Source: an uncultured Caulobacterales bacterium (GTDB taxonomy: Bacteria; Pseudomonadota; Alphaproteobacteria; Caulobacterales; Caulobacteraceae). From it: a stretch of DNA of 64,000 nt. The stretch covers positions 39,860-103,859 of the forward strand of contig CAIOYC010000006.1 of the NCBI GenBank assembly GCA_903862425.1, in the 5' to 3' direction. A program made the translations under genes and the position numbers. The notes beneath the pieces are model-generated. The model saw nothing but the letters and a program-made list of their open reading frames with translations. It was not told the origin of the DNA and searched no databases. Every line of letters starts with the position of its first letter. The stretch's first letter is position 1. Positions 44,695-54,006 of this stretch are shown here, piece after piece.

Positions 44695-45729
44695 TTAGGC
44701 CTTCGTGACCGGACGCAGGCGGTAGTGGCTGACCGCCCACTCCTCGCCGCCCGCATGGCCGAACAGACCCGAGGTCGCGAGGAAGAACAGCCGCCACCGA
44801 CGGCTCCACAGCTTGGCGTCCGCGCCGTATACCTCGCGCAGCACCTTGCCGAGTTCGTCCGCGTGGCGGTCGTAATTGGCCAGCCAGTGCTCGGCAGTGC
44901 GGGCATAGTGCTCGCCGTTCCACTTCCAGTCCTGCTCCAGGGTGAACAGGTCGCTGAACTGCCGGATCAGGCCGTGGCTCGGCATGATGCCGCCGGTGAA
45001 GAAGTATTGCGCGATCCAGTCCGCGGGGTCGGTCACGTCGAAGCGATAGGGCGTCGATCTGTGGCTGAACACGTGCAGGAACACCGCCCCGTCCGGCTTC
45101 ACCCACCCATGCACGCGCCCGAGCAGGGAGCGCCAGTTGGACATGTGCTCGAACATCTCCACCGACACCACGCGGTCGAACCGGCGGTCGGTCTCGAACA
45201 CATTCATGTCGGCGGTGTGGATCTGCAGGTTGGTGAGGCCGCGCTCAGCCGCCCGCGCCTCGATGAAGGCGCGCTGGGACGCGGAGTTGGAGACGCTGAG
45301 GATGCGCGAATTGGGATAACGCTCGGCCATCCACAGGCTGAGCGAACCCCAGCCGCAGCCGAGCTCCAGAATGTCCTGCCCGTCCTTCAGGTCGGCGTGC
45401 TGAGAGGTTTCGGCGAGAGCGAAAACCTCCGCCTCGGCCAGGGTCTCCTTGCCGGTGGGATAGAGGCACGAGCTGTATTTCAGCCGCGGCCCCAGCACGC
45501 GCTCGAAGAAGGCGGCGGGCAGTTCGTAATGCTGGGCGTTGGCGGCGTCGGTGTGCTCGGCGATGGGATGGAGGGCCATGTCGCGAGCGAAATCGGCGTC
45601 GGCCGCCCCCTCCGCCCCGCTGAGATTGCGGCGGGCATTGTCCACAAGGAAGCGCACCGCGGCGCGGCGCACCGGATCCGGAAGAGGTGCGCCCTCAAAG
45701 GCGTTGATAACGGCGGCGACGGCGCTCAT
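44695..45729 (-). CDS. Cyclopropane-fatty-acyl-phospholipid synthase-like methyltransferase
   Basis: A 344-residue SAM-dependent enzyme. The SAM site is DILELGCGWGSLSLWMAERY, followed by VSNSASQRAFIEARA, FDRVVSVEMFEHMSNW and a C-terminal QDWKWNGEHYARTAEHWLAN. Family members methylate the double bond of unsaturated acyl chains to cyclopropanes or methyl-branched products. The start at 45729 overlaps the stop of the DUF1295 gene in ATGA; the frame is open further upstream but is not protein-like there. In Rhodobacter, a similar enzyme (UfaM) acts in furan fatty acid synthesis. Confidence 0.88.
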   Translation of the reverse strand: MSAVAAVINAFEGAPLPDPVRRAAVRFLVDNARRNLSGAEGAADADFARDMALHPIAEHTDAANAQHYELPAAFFERVLGPRLKYSSCLYPTGKETLAEAEVFALAETSQHADLKDGQDILELGCGWGSLSLWMAERYPNSRILSVSNSASQRAFIEARAAERGLTNLQIHTADMNVFETDRRFDRVVSVEMFEHMSNWRSLLGRVHGWVKPDGAVFLHVFSHRSTPYRFDVTDPADWIAQYFFTGGIMPSHGLIRQFSDLFTLEQDWKWNGEHYARTAEHWLANYDRHADELGKVLREVYGADAKLWSRRWRLFFLATSGLFGHAGGEEWAVSHYRLRPVTKA

Positions 45730-46532
45730 GCGGGTTTCTCGGTGGTCTTGGGGGGAAGCAGCAGAAGCGGGCTGACCCGCGCCTGGTACCGGCGATAGGC
45801 CTCGCCCTTGGAGGCGAGCATGGCCTTTTCCAGCGGCGGCACGCCAGTGCCGAAGCGCAGGAGCAGGAACATCAACACCGGCGCGATCAGCGCCGCCAGG
45901 CTCCAGGGTTGATGCGGGTCGAAGGCGATGACCGGATAGGCCAGCCAGCCAGCGAACTCGAAGAAGTAGTTGGGATGGCGCGACCAGGCCCACAGGCCCG
46001 CATCGCAGACCTTGCCGCGATTGTCGGGATCGGCCCTGAACGCCTTCATCTGCTCGTCCGCCACGCCCTCGCCGAGGATCGAGCCAACCAGAATCAAAAG
46101 GCCGATCAAGTCCTGCGGGTGCAGGGTCGTTGTCGGGTTGCGCGCCGCCAGCAGGATGGAGATCGACAGCAATGCGGTGAACGGCGCCTGTATGATCAGC
46201 AGGCCGAACATGCTTCGCTGAAACCGCCGACCCCACTCCTTGCGAAGGCCGGCATAGCGGGCGTCCTCGGATCCCTTGGCCACGCGAACCGCAACGTAAG
46301 TGCCGAGCCGGAGCGACCACAGCGCCACAAGCGCCGCCACAAGAATCTGGCGCAGATTCGGCGCGGCCATGCCCTCGAGCGGGACAAGGGCGGCAAGGGC
46401 GCAGGCAGCCCCGGCGCCATAGGTCCAGAACACATCGCCCCAGCCGCCGTTGTTCATGGCGCGCTGGAACACCCAGCCCACGGACATCACCAGCATCATG
46501 GCGATCAGGACGGCGAAGATGAGGAGAATCAT
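45726..46532 (-). CDS. DUF1295 (steroid 5-alpha-reductase-like) membrane protein
   Basis: A 268-residue membrane protein with about seven hydrophobic segments. The C-terminal motif LWAWSRHPNYFFEFAGWLAY is the DUF1295/isoprenylcysteine-methyltransferase-like signature, with ASKGEAYRRYQARV near the end. Relatives reduce or methylate lipid substrates. It is coupled by 4-nt overlaps to the hydrolase upstream and the CFA-like gene downstream. Confidence 0.88.
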   Translation of the reverse strand: MILLIFAVLIAMMLVMSVGWVFQRAMNNGGWGDVFWTYGAGAACALAALVPLEGMAAPNLRQILVAALVALWSLRLGTYVAVRVAKGSEDARYAGLRKEWGRRFQRSMFGLLIIQAPFTALLSISILLAARNPTTTLHPQDLIGLLILVGSILGEGVADEQMKAFRADPDNRGKVCDAGLWAWSRHPNYFFEFAGWLAYPVIAFDPHQPWSLAALIAPVLMFLLLRFGTGVPPLEKAMLASKGEAYRRYQARVSPLLLLPPKTTEKPA

Positions 46533-47440
46533 TGCGTCTCCCCGGCATGCACGCGGATAAAGGCGACGCTGTCCGCCAGCACGGGCGCCAGGAAACGCAG
46601 CGGCGCGGCGATCGCCCCCATCAGGAGCTGGTGGCTGAGCCCTTGGTAGACCTTGGTATCCACCAGCCCGCCGGCGGCATGCACCCTGGCTGCGAGGCGC
46701 GGGGTATTGCCTGGATCGACCACCTTGTCGGCGCTGTCGGTGGCGAGGAAGAGCGGCGGGTTATGGCCGTCCACATGGTTGATCGGCTGTGTATCGGGGC
46801 GATTCGCCTCTGGCCCGAATATGATCTTCAGCTCGTCGCTCCGCAGCGGAAGGAAGTCATAGGGGCCGGCGAGCCCGATGGCGCCTCTCAGGTCGCGGCC
46901 TGGGTCCAGGCCCTCCGCCTCAAGCCAGCGCCGGTCCACCGCAAGCGTGACTGCGTTATAGGCGCCCGCCGAATGACCCATGAGAAAGAGCTGACCAGGA
47001 TCGCCGCCATAGTCGGCAGCGTGGGCCTTGGCCCAGGACACCGCCTTGGCGCTGTCCTGCAGGAAGCTCGGCCAGCGCACCTCCGGATAGAGCCGGTAGT
47101 CCGGCACGATGGCGACCAAGCCCTTGCGCGCCAAAGCCTCGCCCGCGAAGGCGTAGTCAATCCTGTTCCCGGAATCCCAGCCGCCGCCGTAGAAGAAAAC
47201 CACCACCGGCGTATGGCCGTTGGCCGACTTGGGACTGTAGACATCGAGCATGCCGCGCGGACCGGGCGCATAGGCGATGTCGCGGCTGATGGTGAGACCG
47301 CCCTTGGGCTCCAGTGCATTCAGCGTTCCGAACGCGGAGCAACCGGTCAGCCCGCCGACCGCCGCGACCAGCGCGCCCAGCCGGGCCAACCGGCTCGCCG
47401 TCCTTGTCGGAGCGCCACTTCTCGTCTGTGCCTGCGCCAC
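46529..47440 (-). CDS. Lipoprotein alpha/beta hydrolase
   Basis: A 303-residue hydrolase with a lipobox (VAAVGGLTGCSAF, Cys near residue 34). The oxyanion motif is FFYGGGWDSG, the nucleophile elbow GHSAGA, and a catalytic His lies near GLSHQLLMG. Its fold and HGGG-like motif match the BD-FAE/HSL group. The start is GTG at 47440 with GGGAG upstream. It heads the four-gene operon and is divergent from the FAD oxidoreductase gene. Confidence 0.88.
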   Translation of the reverse strand: MAQAQTRSGAPTRTASRLARLGALVAAVGGLTGCSAFGTLNALEPKGGLTISRDIAYAPGPRGMLDVYSPKSANGHTPVVVFFYGGGWDSGNRIDYAFAGEALARKGLVAIVPDYRLYPEVRWPSFLQDSAKAVSWAKAHAADYGGDPGQLFLMGHSAGAYNAVTLAVDRRWLEAEGLDPGRDLRGAIGLAGPYDFLPLRSDELKIIFGPEANRPDTQPINHVDGHNPPLFLATDSADKVVDPGNTPRLAARVHAAGGLVDTKVYQGLSHQLLMGAIAAPLRFLAPVLADSVAFIRVHAGETQ

Positions 47441-47532
47441 CCAGGTCTCCCGTCGTCTGATGCAATTACGCGCCTACAACGCGCCCGGATGATTTCGGCA
47501 TCCAAGTTTCGCCTTTGTGCGTAACTTCACCC

Positions 47533-48873
47533 ATGCAGAACATCGAAGCGGGCATGGTCGGCCAAAGGCGGCTCAAGGTGGCGGTGATCGGCTCGGGCAT
47601 ATCCGGCCTGTCCTGCGCCTGGCTCCTTCATCCCCATCACGACGTGGTGCTCTACGAAGCGGAAGACCGGCTCGGCGGACATTCGCACACGGTGGATGCG
47701 GGGCAGACCCCGGTAGATACCGGCTTCATCGTCTTCAACGAGGCCAACTATCCCAACCTGACGGCCATGTTCGACCATATCGGCGTACCCACCAAGAATG
47801 CGGAGATGTCGTTCGGCGTGTCGCTCGACGAGGGCGCACTGGAATATGGCAGCGCCCATCCCCTCGCCATCCTCGCCCAGCCCGCGAACATCCTCCGCCC
47901 CCGTTTCTGGTCGATGCTGAGGGATTTGGTGCGCTTCTATCGCGAGGCCCCACAGGCGCTCGCCGACTTGAAGCACCAGCCCTGCACCCTCGGCGAATTG
48001 CTCGACCGGGGCAATTACGGCCGCGCCTTTCAGGACGACCACCTGTTACCCCAGGTGGGCGCCATCTGGTCCACCTCCCCCGCCGGCGCTCGCGACTATC
48101 CCGCCGAAGCGCTGATCCGCTTCTTCGAGAACCATGGCCTGCTGAAGCTTATCAAACGCCCGCAATGGCGCACGGTGGATGGCGGTTCGCGCACCTATGT
48201 GAAGCGTTTGTCCGAAGGGCTCGACATCCGGCGCGGCAAGCCCGTCACCGAGGTGCGTCGCGACGGACATGGGGTGACCGTTCGCGACAGCGTCGACGGC
48301 TCCCAGCATTTCGACCAGGTGGTGATTGCAACCCATGCCGATCAGGCCTTGGCTCTACTGGCCGAGCCGACCCATGACGAGCGCACCGTGCTCGGCGCCT
48401 TCCGCTACAGCCGAAACCTCGCTGTTCTGCACACGGACACGAGCCTGATGCCGCGCCGCAAGGCCGCCTGGTCGGCCTGGAACCACATCGGCCGCCGCGA
48501 CGAGCCGGACGGTTTCTGTGTCACATACTGGATGAACATGCTGCAGGGCCTGCCTAAGGCGCGCGATCTGTTCGTCACCCTGAACCCATGCCGCGAGCCC
48601 GACCCGGCCAAGGTGATCGGCCGGTTCGACTATGAGCACCCGCTGTTCAACTCGGCGGCGCTCGCGGCGCAGCGCGAGCTGTGGTCTCTGCAAGGCGAGG
48701 GCGGCGTATGGTTCTGCGGCGCCCACTTCGGCGCAGGATTCCATGAGGATGGACTTCAATCCGGTCTCGCCGTGGCCGAACAGCTTGGCGGCGTTCGGCG
48801 GCCTTGGTCGGTCGAAAATGAGTCCGGCCGCATCCACCTGACGGAACCCGCGCGCGAAGCGCTGGCAGCGTGA
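47533..48873 (+). CDS. FAD-dependent oxidoreductase (amine oxidase-like)
   Basis: A 446-residue flavoprotein with the dinucleotide-binding motif VAVIGSGISGLSCAWLL near the N-terminus and EADRLGGHSHT-type follow-up (EAEDRLGGHSHTVDAG). The C-terminus has WFCGAHFGAGFHEDGLQSGL, typical of the family that pairs with DUF1365 and CFA-like genes. In Rhodobacter a relative (UfaD) desaturates methylated fatty acids. The start is uncertain: ATG at 47533, GTG at 47515 and ATG at 47554 are all possible. Confidence 0.88.
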   Translation: MQNIEAGMVGQRRLKVAVIGSGISGLSCAWLLHPHHDVVLYEAEDRLGGHSHTVDAGQTPVDTGFIVFNEANYPNLTAMFDHIGVPTKNAEMSFGVSLDEGALEYGSAHPLAILAQPANILRPRFWSMLRDLVRFYREAPQALADLKHQPCTLGELLDRGNYGRAFQDDHLLPQVGAIWSTSPAGARDYPAEALIRFFENHGLLKLIKRPQWRTVDGGSRTYVKRLSEGLDIRRGKPVTEVRRDGHGVTVRDSVDGSQHFDQVVIATHADQALALLAEPTHDERTVLGAFRYSRNLAVLHTDTSLMPRRKAAWSAWNHIGRRDEPDGFCVTYWMNMLQGLPKARDLFVTLNPCREPDPAKVIGRFDYEHPLFNSAALAAQRELWSLQGEGGVWFCGAHFGAGFHEDGLQSGLAVAEQLGGVRRPWSVENESGRIHLTEPAREALAA

Positions 48874-49667
48874 CTAATAAAGCCGGCATGCAGGGTTCGG
48901 CCCTCTATGTCGGCCAGGTCGCCCACACCCGGCTGAAGCCGAAACATCACGCCCTTCGCTACCGCATCTTCATGCTGCTGCTGGATCTGGATGAACTTCC
49001 GGATCTCGCCACGCGCCTGCGCTGGTTCTCGCTAGGCCGGTTTAATCTGACCAGCTTTCACGCCCGCGACCATGGGGACGGATCGGACGCACCTTTGCGC
49101 ACTCAAATCGAGCGCCATCTAGACGCGGCGGGCCTCAGTATCGAAGGCGGCCCGATCCGGCTGCTCTGTCTGCCGCGCGTGCTCGGCTATGTGTTCAATC
49201 CGCTCTCGGTCTATTTCTGTTATCGTCCGGGCGGGCAGCTACACGCTATACTGTACGAGGTCTCCTCCACCTTCGGCGAGCGGCATAGCTACCTGATCGC
49301 CGCCGAGCCGGACGGTCGCGGCGTGGTGCGTCAGACGGCGGCCAAGCGTCTGCACGTCTCGCCCTTCATGCCGATGGACCTGCGCTACGCCTTCCGCGTT
49401 GCGCCGCCGGGCGATCATTTGCACATCGCCATCGAAACGTCAGATGCCGAGGGGCCGATGCTGGACGCCAGTTTCGCCGCACGCCGCCAGCCTCTGACCA
49501 ATGCTGCCCTGCTCGCCGCTTGGTGTGGTCACCCCCTGCTGACGCTCAAGGTGATCGCGGCCATTCACTGGGAGGCGATCAAGTTGATTGCGAAAGGGCT
49601 GCGCCTGCGCTCCGGGGCTCCCGCCCCGGCCGAGCCGGTCAGCCTCGGGACTGTCCACGCGGATTGA
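48870..49667 (+). CDS. DUF1365 family protein
   Basis: A 265-residue protein with the DUF1365 pattern: ALYVGQVAHTRLKPKHHALR, then YRIFMLLLDLDELP, RLLCLPRVLGYVFNPLSVYF and a KRLHVSPFMPMDLRYAFRV motif. It starts with GTG overlapping the FAD oxidoreductase stop (GTGA). Genomic pairing with FAD oxidoreductase and CFA-like genes is widely conserved. Biochemical role unknown. Confidence 0.88.
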   Translation: MTNKAGMQGSALYVGQVAHTRLKPKHHALRYRIFMLLLDLDELPDLATRLRWFSLGRFNLTSFHARDHGDGSDAPLRTQIERHLDAAGLSIEGGPIRLLCLPRVLGYVFNPLSVYFCYRPGGQLHAILYEVSSTFGERHSYLIAAEPDGRGVVRQTAAKRLHVSPFMPMDLRYAFRVAPPGDHLHIAIETSDAEGPMLDASFAARRQPLTNAALLAAWCGHPLLTLKVIAAIHWEAIKLIAKGLRLRSGAPAPAEPVSLGTVHAD

Positions 49668-49942
49668 ATAAGGGGGCGACGCCGGCAGGCTGGACCATCA
49701 ACCAGCAAACCGGCGCCGCGCCGATCACCTGCGAGGATAGATTGCAGACGATCACCATCGAAAGTCGCGGACGCCCCGATGCGTCCTGACGCCCGCACCG
49801 TGGTCCACCCCGGACCGCGGCAAGGACGTTCGATCCGCCGGTTGGTCGGCGAACCGAGGCGACCCCCGATGCACGGTGCACCATAACCTTCCCTGCTCGA
49901 CGCGCATTGACCGGGCGTCTCAACCTGACGGTCGATCGATGT

Positions 49943-50881
49943 TCAGGCTGCGACGAACGGGCGCAGGTCGCTCGGGCGCACGCCGAATTCGGCCTTGAAG
50001 GCGCGTGTGAAATGGGCTGCGTCGGTGAATCCGTGCACCTGAGCCAAGGCATTGAGACTGCGCCGCTCAGCCGGGTTGCAAATCGAACGGCGCACCGCAT
50101 CAAGCCGCCGCGACCACATGAACCGCGCCAAGCCGCCATACGGTGCGAACAGCCGATAGAGGGTCGCGCGGGAAACGCCCGTCACCGCCACCACCTCGTC
50201 CATGGTCAGGCCTTCGCGGCCGAGATGGGCGTCGATATACCGGCGCGCCCGATCAAGCGCGACAGGCCCGAGAGCCGCTGCGACCTCTTGCGCCCGGTCC
50301 GCCGAGTTGGCGACCGTCGCCGCCACTACGGCGGCTATGGACGCCTCGGTCCCCGGCGTCAGGGTGTCGGCATTGGCCAACGCTCCGAGAAAGTCACCCA
50401 CTAACCGCGCCTTCGCACCGTCGATCACACGGCCGCAGAGGTTTTCGATCTGACCGGGAGTGAAAAGGCTTCGATCCAGACGCACCCCCAGAAAATTCGC
50501 GTTATGGACCCGGCGGCGGGTCGCCCTGCCTTGATCGCAAACGAAGATGGTGTGTTCGGGCGTTTCGAACAGTCCGTCTGACGTCTCAATCGACCCATCG
50601 CCTCCGGATCGCGTATATTCAAGCCACAGAAAGTCCGCGCCATCCTGTCGGACGCGCTCCGCCGTTCGGACGTAGTCTAGGCCGGTCATCTCCACATTCA
50701 GGATGACGGCTTGCCCTGCGAAACGACCGGTTTGGCGGACGTAGAAGTGCGATGTGTCACCTGAGATGTCGTAGAGTGGCCGAACGCCGGTGACGTTGCG
50801 GGACATCCACACATCGAAGGCATCCCGCTGGGCGAACACGGATGTATCAAGATGCGCGGCGTGTGGAGACGGCTGGGCCAA
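49943..50881 (-). CDS. AraC-family transcription regulator
   Basis: A 312-residue regulator. The N-terminal 180 residues are an AraC-binding-like sensor domain. The C-terminal two-helix-turn-helix domain has GLTMDEVVAVTGVSRATLYR and the second motif NALAQVHGFTDAAHFTRAF with EFGVRPSDLR. Targets are not evident; the TonB receptor gene is the next gene on the same strand, upstream. A 275-nt gap to DUF1365 contains no clear gene. Confidence 0.9.
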   Translation of the reverse strand: MAQPSPHAAHLDTSVFAQRDAFDVWMSRNVTGVRPLYDISGDTSHFYVRQTGRFAGQAVILNVEMTGLDYVRTAERVRQDGADFLWLEYTRSGGDGSIETSDGLFETPEHTIFVCDQGRATRRRVHNANFLGVRLDRSLFTPGQIENLCGRVIDGAKARLVGDFLGALANADTLTPGTEASIAAVVAATVANSADRAQEVAAALGPVALDRARRYIDAHLGREGLTMDEVVAVTGVSRATLYRLFAPYGGLARFMWSRRLDAVRRSICNPAERRSLNALAQVHGFTDAAHFTRAFKAEFGVRPSDLRPFVAA

Positions 50882-51020
50882 ATTATCCCTGCACGGATGG
50901 ATGAGGCGCGACGCTGCGCACCAAGGTTGATCAGAGACTACAGTCCCGGATCAGAAGTTCAATATAGCCACACTTCGGGCGGCGCATTGAAGGTGATCTA
51001 CCACGGTATCCACCCCGCCG

Positions 51021-53039
51021 TCAGATCGCCAGCCGTACGCCGATCCGGACGATGGTGGGCGCGTCATAGCTGTAGATTCCGTCGGCGGTTTGCGCGGTCT
51101 GGACCTTGGCGTTGAACAGGTTGTCTACCGCCAGGAACAGGCCGAGCCCACGGCGGACGGTCCAGTCGGCGCGCAGATCGGCGGTGGCCGCCGAGCGCAG
51201 GCGCAAGGTGTTGAGATCGTCGTCGAACCGGGCGCTCTCGTAGCGTCCATCAAGCTGGAATGAAACCGTCCCCGAGGGCGTCCAGCGCAGACCGATATTA
51301 GTGGTCAGGCGCGGCGTCAGGGCCGGCCGCTTGCCATCGAGCTGCGGCGCCTGGGTTCCGCCATCGACCTTGGAATAGGTCCAGGCCAGGGATCCGGTCA
51401 GGCTGAGATTGGTCATCAGCTTCTGCTCGGCCTCCGCCTCCAGCCCCGTGGCGTCGATGGCGCCCGCATTCTGACGCTGACGCAGGATGCCGCCCGCCGG
51501 TACGAAGCCCGCGATGGGGAAGGTCCCCGGCCCCACACCCGTGGTGACGTTGGTGATGGCGTCCTTCAGTTCGTTGTAGAACACGGTGGCCGAGCCCTTC
51601 AGCCCGCCGGTGTGGAAGTCGAGCCCCGTCTCAATGCCGTAGAGCTTCTCCGGGTTCAGGCCTGGATTGCTCTCGGTGATATTGTTGCCGACGCGGAACG
51701 GGCGATGCAGCTCGTTCAGCGTGGCGGGCCGGAACCCGGCATAGGCCGCCGCGCGCCAGGCCACGCCCTCGGACAGGTCGTGGCGCACGCCGAGCCGGGC
51801 GGTGGGCAGCACGCCATCCTTGTCGGGGGGACGGTTGTTCAGGCTGACCGCTCCGGTCTGCAAGTTCGCCTCGACCCGCTCGCCGTCGAACTCGGCCCAA
51901 CGGTCCAGGCGCACGCCGCCGGTGACCAGCCAGCCGTCCAGCACGGTGGAGCCTTCCGCATAGAGCCCGGCCACCAGGGTCTCGCCCCCGGCCTTGCGGC
52001 TCTTGGTGAAGACGCCGTTGGTGTAGGTAGCGCGCTCGCGGCTCTCGCCAGTGACGCCGCGCACGTCGGCCCCAACCTCCACGCTGGTGTCGCCGGCCAG
52101 CAGCTTGCGCACCGCCGCGTTCACTCCCCAGCCGATCGAAGGGGTGGAATACTGAATGTTGGAGGGGGTGGAGGTATTGCGCTGGTTAGAGTTGGCGCCT
52201 GTGGCGTTGTAAAGATCCGAGGTCGACATCCAGCCCTGCAGTCGCCAGCCGAGATCGCTCAAGGTGGGTTGAGCGGCGGCCGAGATCGAAGCCTGGGCGC
52301 CCTTCGCGCGGGAGCTGGAGCCGACCAAGCCCGCGCCCCTGTTCTCGTCATAGGCAGCGACACGCTCGGCGAGCGCGACCTTGCCCGCCTGCTCCTCGGC
52401 TCGCACCGCGCCGTTATAGTCATCGAGACTGAGCGGCCGGTCCGCCGCCCCGCGTCCCAGCCGCACCGGAATCCAGCCGTCGGAATGCTGCGCGCCGAGG
52501 TCGGCCAGCACCCGCGCGCCGCCCACCTCGCCGCCGACCACCGCCAGCCCTTCGCGATAGCCGAGCGAACCGACCGAGGCTTCGCCCTCCGCCCCATCGA
52601 GATCCGCCCGACTGGTCAGGCTCACCACGCCGGTGAGGGCGCCTGCGCCATAGGGTCCGGCCCCGGCCCCGCGCACGATGGTCGCGCTGCCGATGGTCTG
52701 TGGCGGCAGGGCTGTCCAGATCACCCAGCCGCCGAGGGGATCGTTCTGCGGCACGCCGTCCAGCGTCACCAGCGCCCGGCTGGCGCCCGACCCGGCGATG
52801 GCGCGCAGGCTGGCGCCCTGCGTGGTCGGGTTGGCGCCGAGGGTGGAGGTGCGCCGATAGAGCGAAAAGCCGGCCACCGACTTCAGCGCCGCATCCAGAT
52901 CGGCGGCGTCCTTCAACTGGGCCGGATCGACCCGCACGACGGAATAGGCGGCATCGCCGATGGCGTCAGGCAGGCGCGACGCAGTGACCACCACTTCGGC
53001 GACGGGAGGCGGCTGGGGGATCACGGTCGTATCCGGCAA
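51021..53039 (-). CDS. TonB-dependent outer-membrane receptor
   Basis: A 672-residue receptor. The TonB box-like EVVVTASR (residues 14-21) precedes a plug domain with ALVTLDGVPQND, and the barrel ends in a terminal Ile (VRIGVRLAI). The barrel part has many aromatic-ended strands and GLNPEKLYGIETGLDF, typical of siderophore or cobalamin receptors. The only in-frame start is TTG at 53039, and no signal peptide is seen in this frame. Either the start or a frameshift upstream is misread. It is downstream of phaR on the same strand. Confidence 0.85.
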   Translation of the reverse strand: MPDTTVIPQPPPVAEVVVTASRLPDAIGDAAYSVVRVDPAQLKDAADLDAALKSVAGFSLYRRTSTLGANPTTQGASLRAIAGSGASRALVTLDGVPQNDPLGGWVIWTALPPQTIGSATIVRGAGAGPYGAGALTGVVSLTSRADLDGAEGEASVGSLGYREGLAVVGGEVGGARVLADLGAQHSDGWIPVRLGRGAADRPLSLDDYNGAVRAEEQAGKVALAERVAAYDENRGAGLVGSSSRAKGAQASISAAAQPTLSDLGWRLQGWMSTSDLYNATGANSNQRNTSTPSNIQYSTPSIGWGVNAAVRKLLAGDTSVEVGADVRGVTGESRERATYTNGVFTKSRKAGGETLVAGLYAEGSTVLDGWLVTGGVRLDRWAEFDGERVEANLQTGAVSLNNRPPDKDGVLPTARLGVRHDLSEGVAWRAAAYAGFRPATLNELHRPFRVGNNITESNPGLNPEKLYGIETGLDFHTGGLKGSATVFYNELKDAITNVTTGVGPGTFPIAGFVPAGGILRQRQNAGAIDATGLEAEAEQKLMTNLSLTGSLAWTYSKVDGGTQAPQLDGKRPALTPRLTTNIGLRWTPSGTVSFQLDGRYESARFDDDLNTLRLRSAATADLRADWTVRRGLGLFLAVDNLFNAKVQTAQTADGIYSYDAPTIVRIGVRLAI

Positions 53040-53138
53040 AGCTTTGACGATCCGGTATCGCCCACCCGCCGCACGCCGTCGAGGGCCTGCGCACCACAGT
53101 CGCCGCGAAAGGACTACCTGCTGCAGATGGACCGCTAG

Positions 53139-53792
53139 TCAGCTCTTGCCGCCGGCAAGCTTCTCAATCTGCTTTTGCATGGCTTCGAGCTGGTGTTTCA
53201 GGTCGGAGAGCTGGTCGCCGCCGGCTGCGGGTTCGGCGGCGGCTTCCGGCTTGGCAGTTGTAGGTGCAGCGGCGCTCGCGCCCGTGCCCGTGGGCGGGAC
53301 GAAGGGGGTGAACATCTTCATCGCCCGGTCGAACAAGGCCATGTTCTGGCGCACCTGCTCGTCAAACAAACCAAAGCCGGGCGTGGCCCCGAAGGCGCCG
53401 GCCATCTGCTCTCGCATCCGCTCTTGTTGCTTGGTGAAGGCGTCCATGGAGGCCTCCAGATAGCTCGGCACGAAGGACTGCATCTGATTGCCGTAGAAGC
53501 CGATCAGCTGGCGCAGGAAGGTGATCGGCAGGAGGTTCTGCGCCCCCTCCGCGTTCTCTTCCTCGAAAATGATCTGGGTCAGGACCTGACGAGTGATGTC
53601 CTCGTTGGTTTTGGCGTCATAGACTACGAAGTCGGCGCCGGCCTTCACCATCTCCGCCAGGTTTTCCAACGTGACGTAGGAGGACGAGCCGGTGTTATAG
53701 AGCCGCCGGTTGGCGTATTTCTTGATGACGATCTTGTCGTCGGCGTTCCTGTTCGCCTTGCGCCCCGACGGCGCCGCACCCTCAGTGGTCAA
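53139..53792 (-). CDS. phaR: Polyhydroxyalkanoate synthesis repressor PhaR
   Basis: A 217-residue regulator. The N-terminal DNA-binding domain is IVIKKYANRRLYNTGSSSYV then TLENLAEMVKAGADFVVYD, a strong PhaR signature. A C-terminal Ala/Pro linker and a short coiled coil (LSDLKHQLEAMQKQIEKLAG) follow. PhaR represses phasin and pha genes and responds to polymer. Inverted repeats in the promoter (53820-53858) are likely autoregulatory sites. It is divergent from phaA. Confidence 0.95.
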   Translation of the reverse strand: MTTEGAAPSGRKANRNADDKIVIKKYANRRLYNTGSSSYVTLENLAEMVKAGADFVVYDAKTNEDITRQVLTQIIFEEENAEGAQNLLPITFLRQLIGFYGNQMQSFVPSYLEASMDAFTKQQERMREQMAGAFGATPGFGLFDEQVRQNMALFDRAMKMFTPFVPPTGTGASAAAPTTAKPEAAAEPAAGGDQLSDLKHQLEAMQKQIEKLAGGKS

Positions 53793-53819
53793 TCCAGCCT
53801 CCCTTGGAATGCTGCATTT

Positions 53820-53858
53820 TGCTGCAGCTTATGCTGCGCAGCATTTTGCATCGCAAAA
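53820..53858. promoter_or_regulatory. Cluster of palindromes in the phaR promoter region, candidate PhaR operator
   Basis: Three overlapping palindromic units: GCTGCAGC (53821-53828), ATGCTGCGCAGCAT (53831-53844, perfect 14-mer) and TTTTGC-ATC-GCAAAA (53844-53858). They lie 28-66 nt upstream of the phaR ATG. PhaR proteins bind TGC-rich inverted repeats, so self-regulation is likely. Confidence 0.65.
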
Positions 53859-54006
53859 CATCGGTTCCGCAATAGCGTTGCACCCGGTGGCGACATCTGA
53901 GGCAAACTAATTGCGAGCTCGGCGGTGACGGAGCATTGGCGCTCCTCGCCAGTCTGTGGTTTTTACCGAGCCAAATCGTCGACGACGCACAAGGATCGAC
54001 TCCGTC

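Noticed and set aside
44695..46548. A 617-residue fusion of the CFA-like protein with an N-terminal extension
   Set aside because: The extra 5' part is the antisense-like out-of-frame reading of DUF1295; the ATGA at 45726-45729 marks the true start.
49668..49942. Short plus-strand frame containing GWTINQQTGAAPITCEDRLQ after DUF1365
   Set aside because: It looks partly protein-like but has only a TTG start, no ribosome site and no recognisable family, so I did not list it as a gene.
49639..50139. Minus-strand frame overlapping the AraC gene's end
   Set aside because: Arg/Cys-rich composition and overlap with the better-supported AraC frame.
53040..53138. Cobalamin riboswitch before the TonB receptor
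   Set aside because: The region is short and lacks the conserved B12-box sequence and structure.
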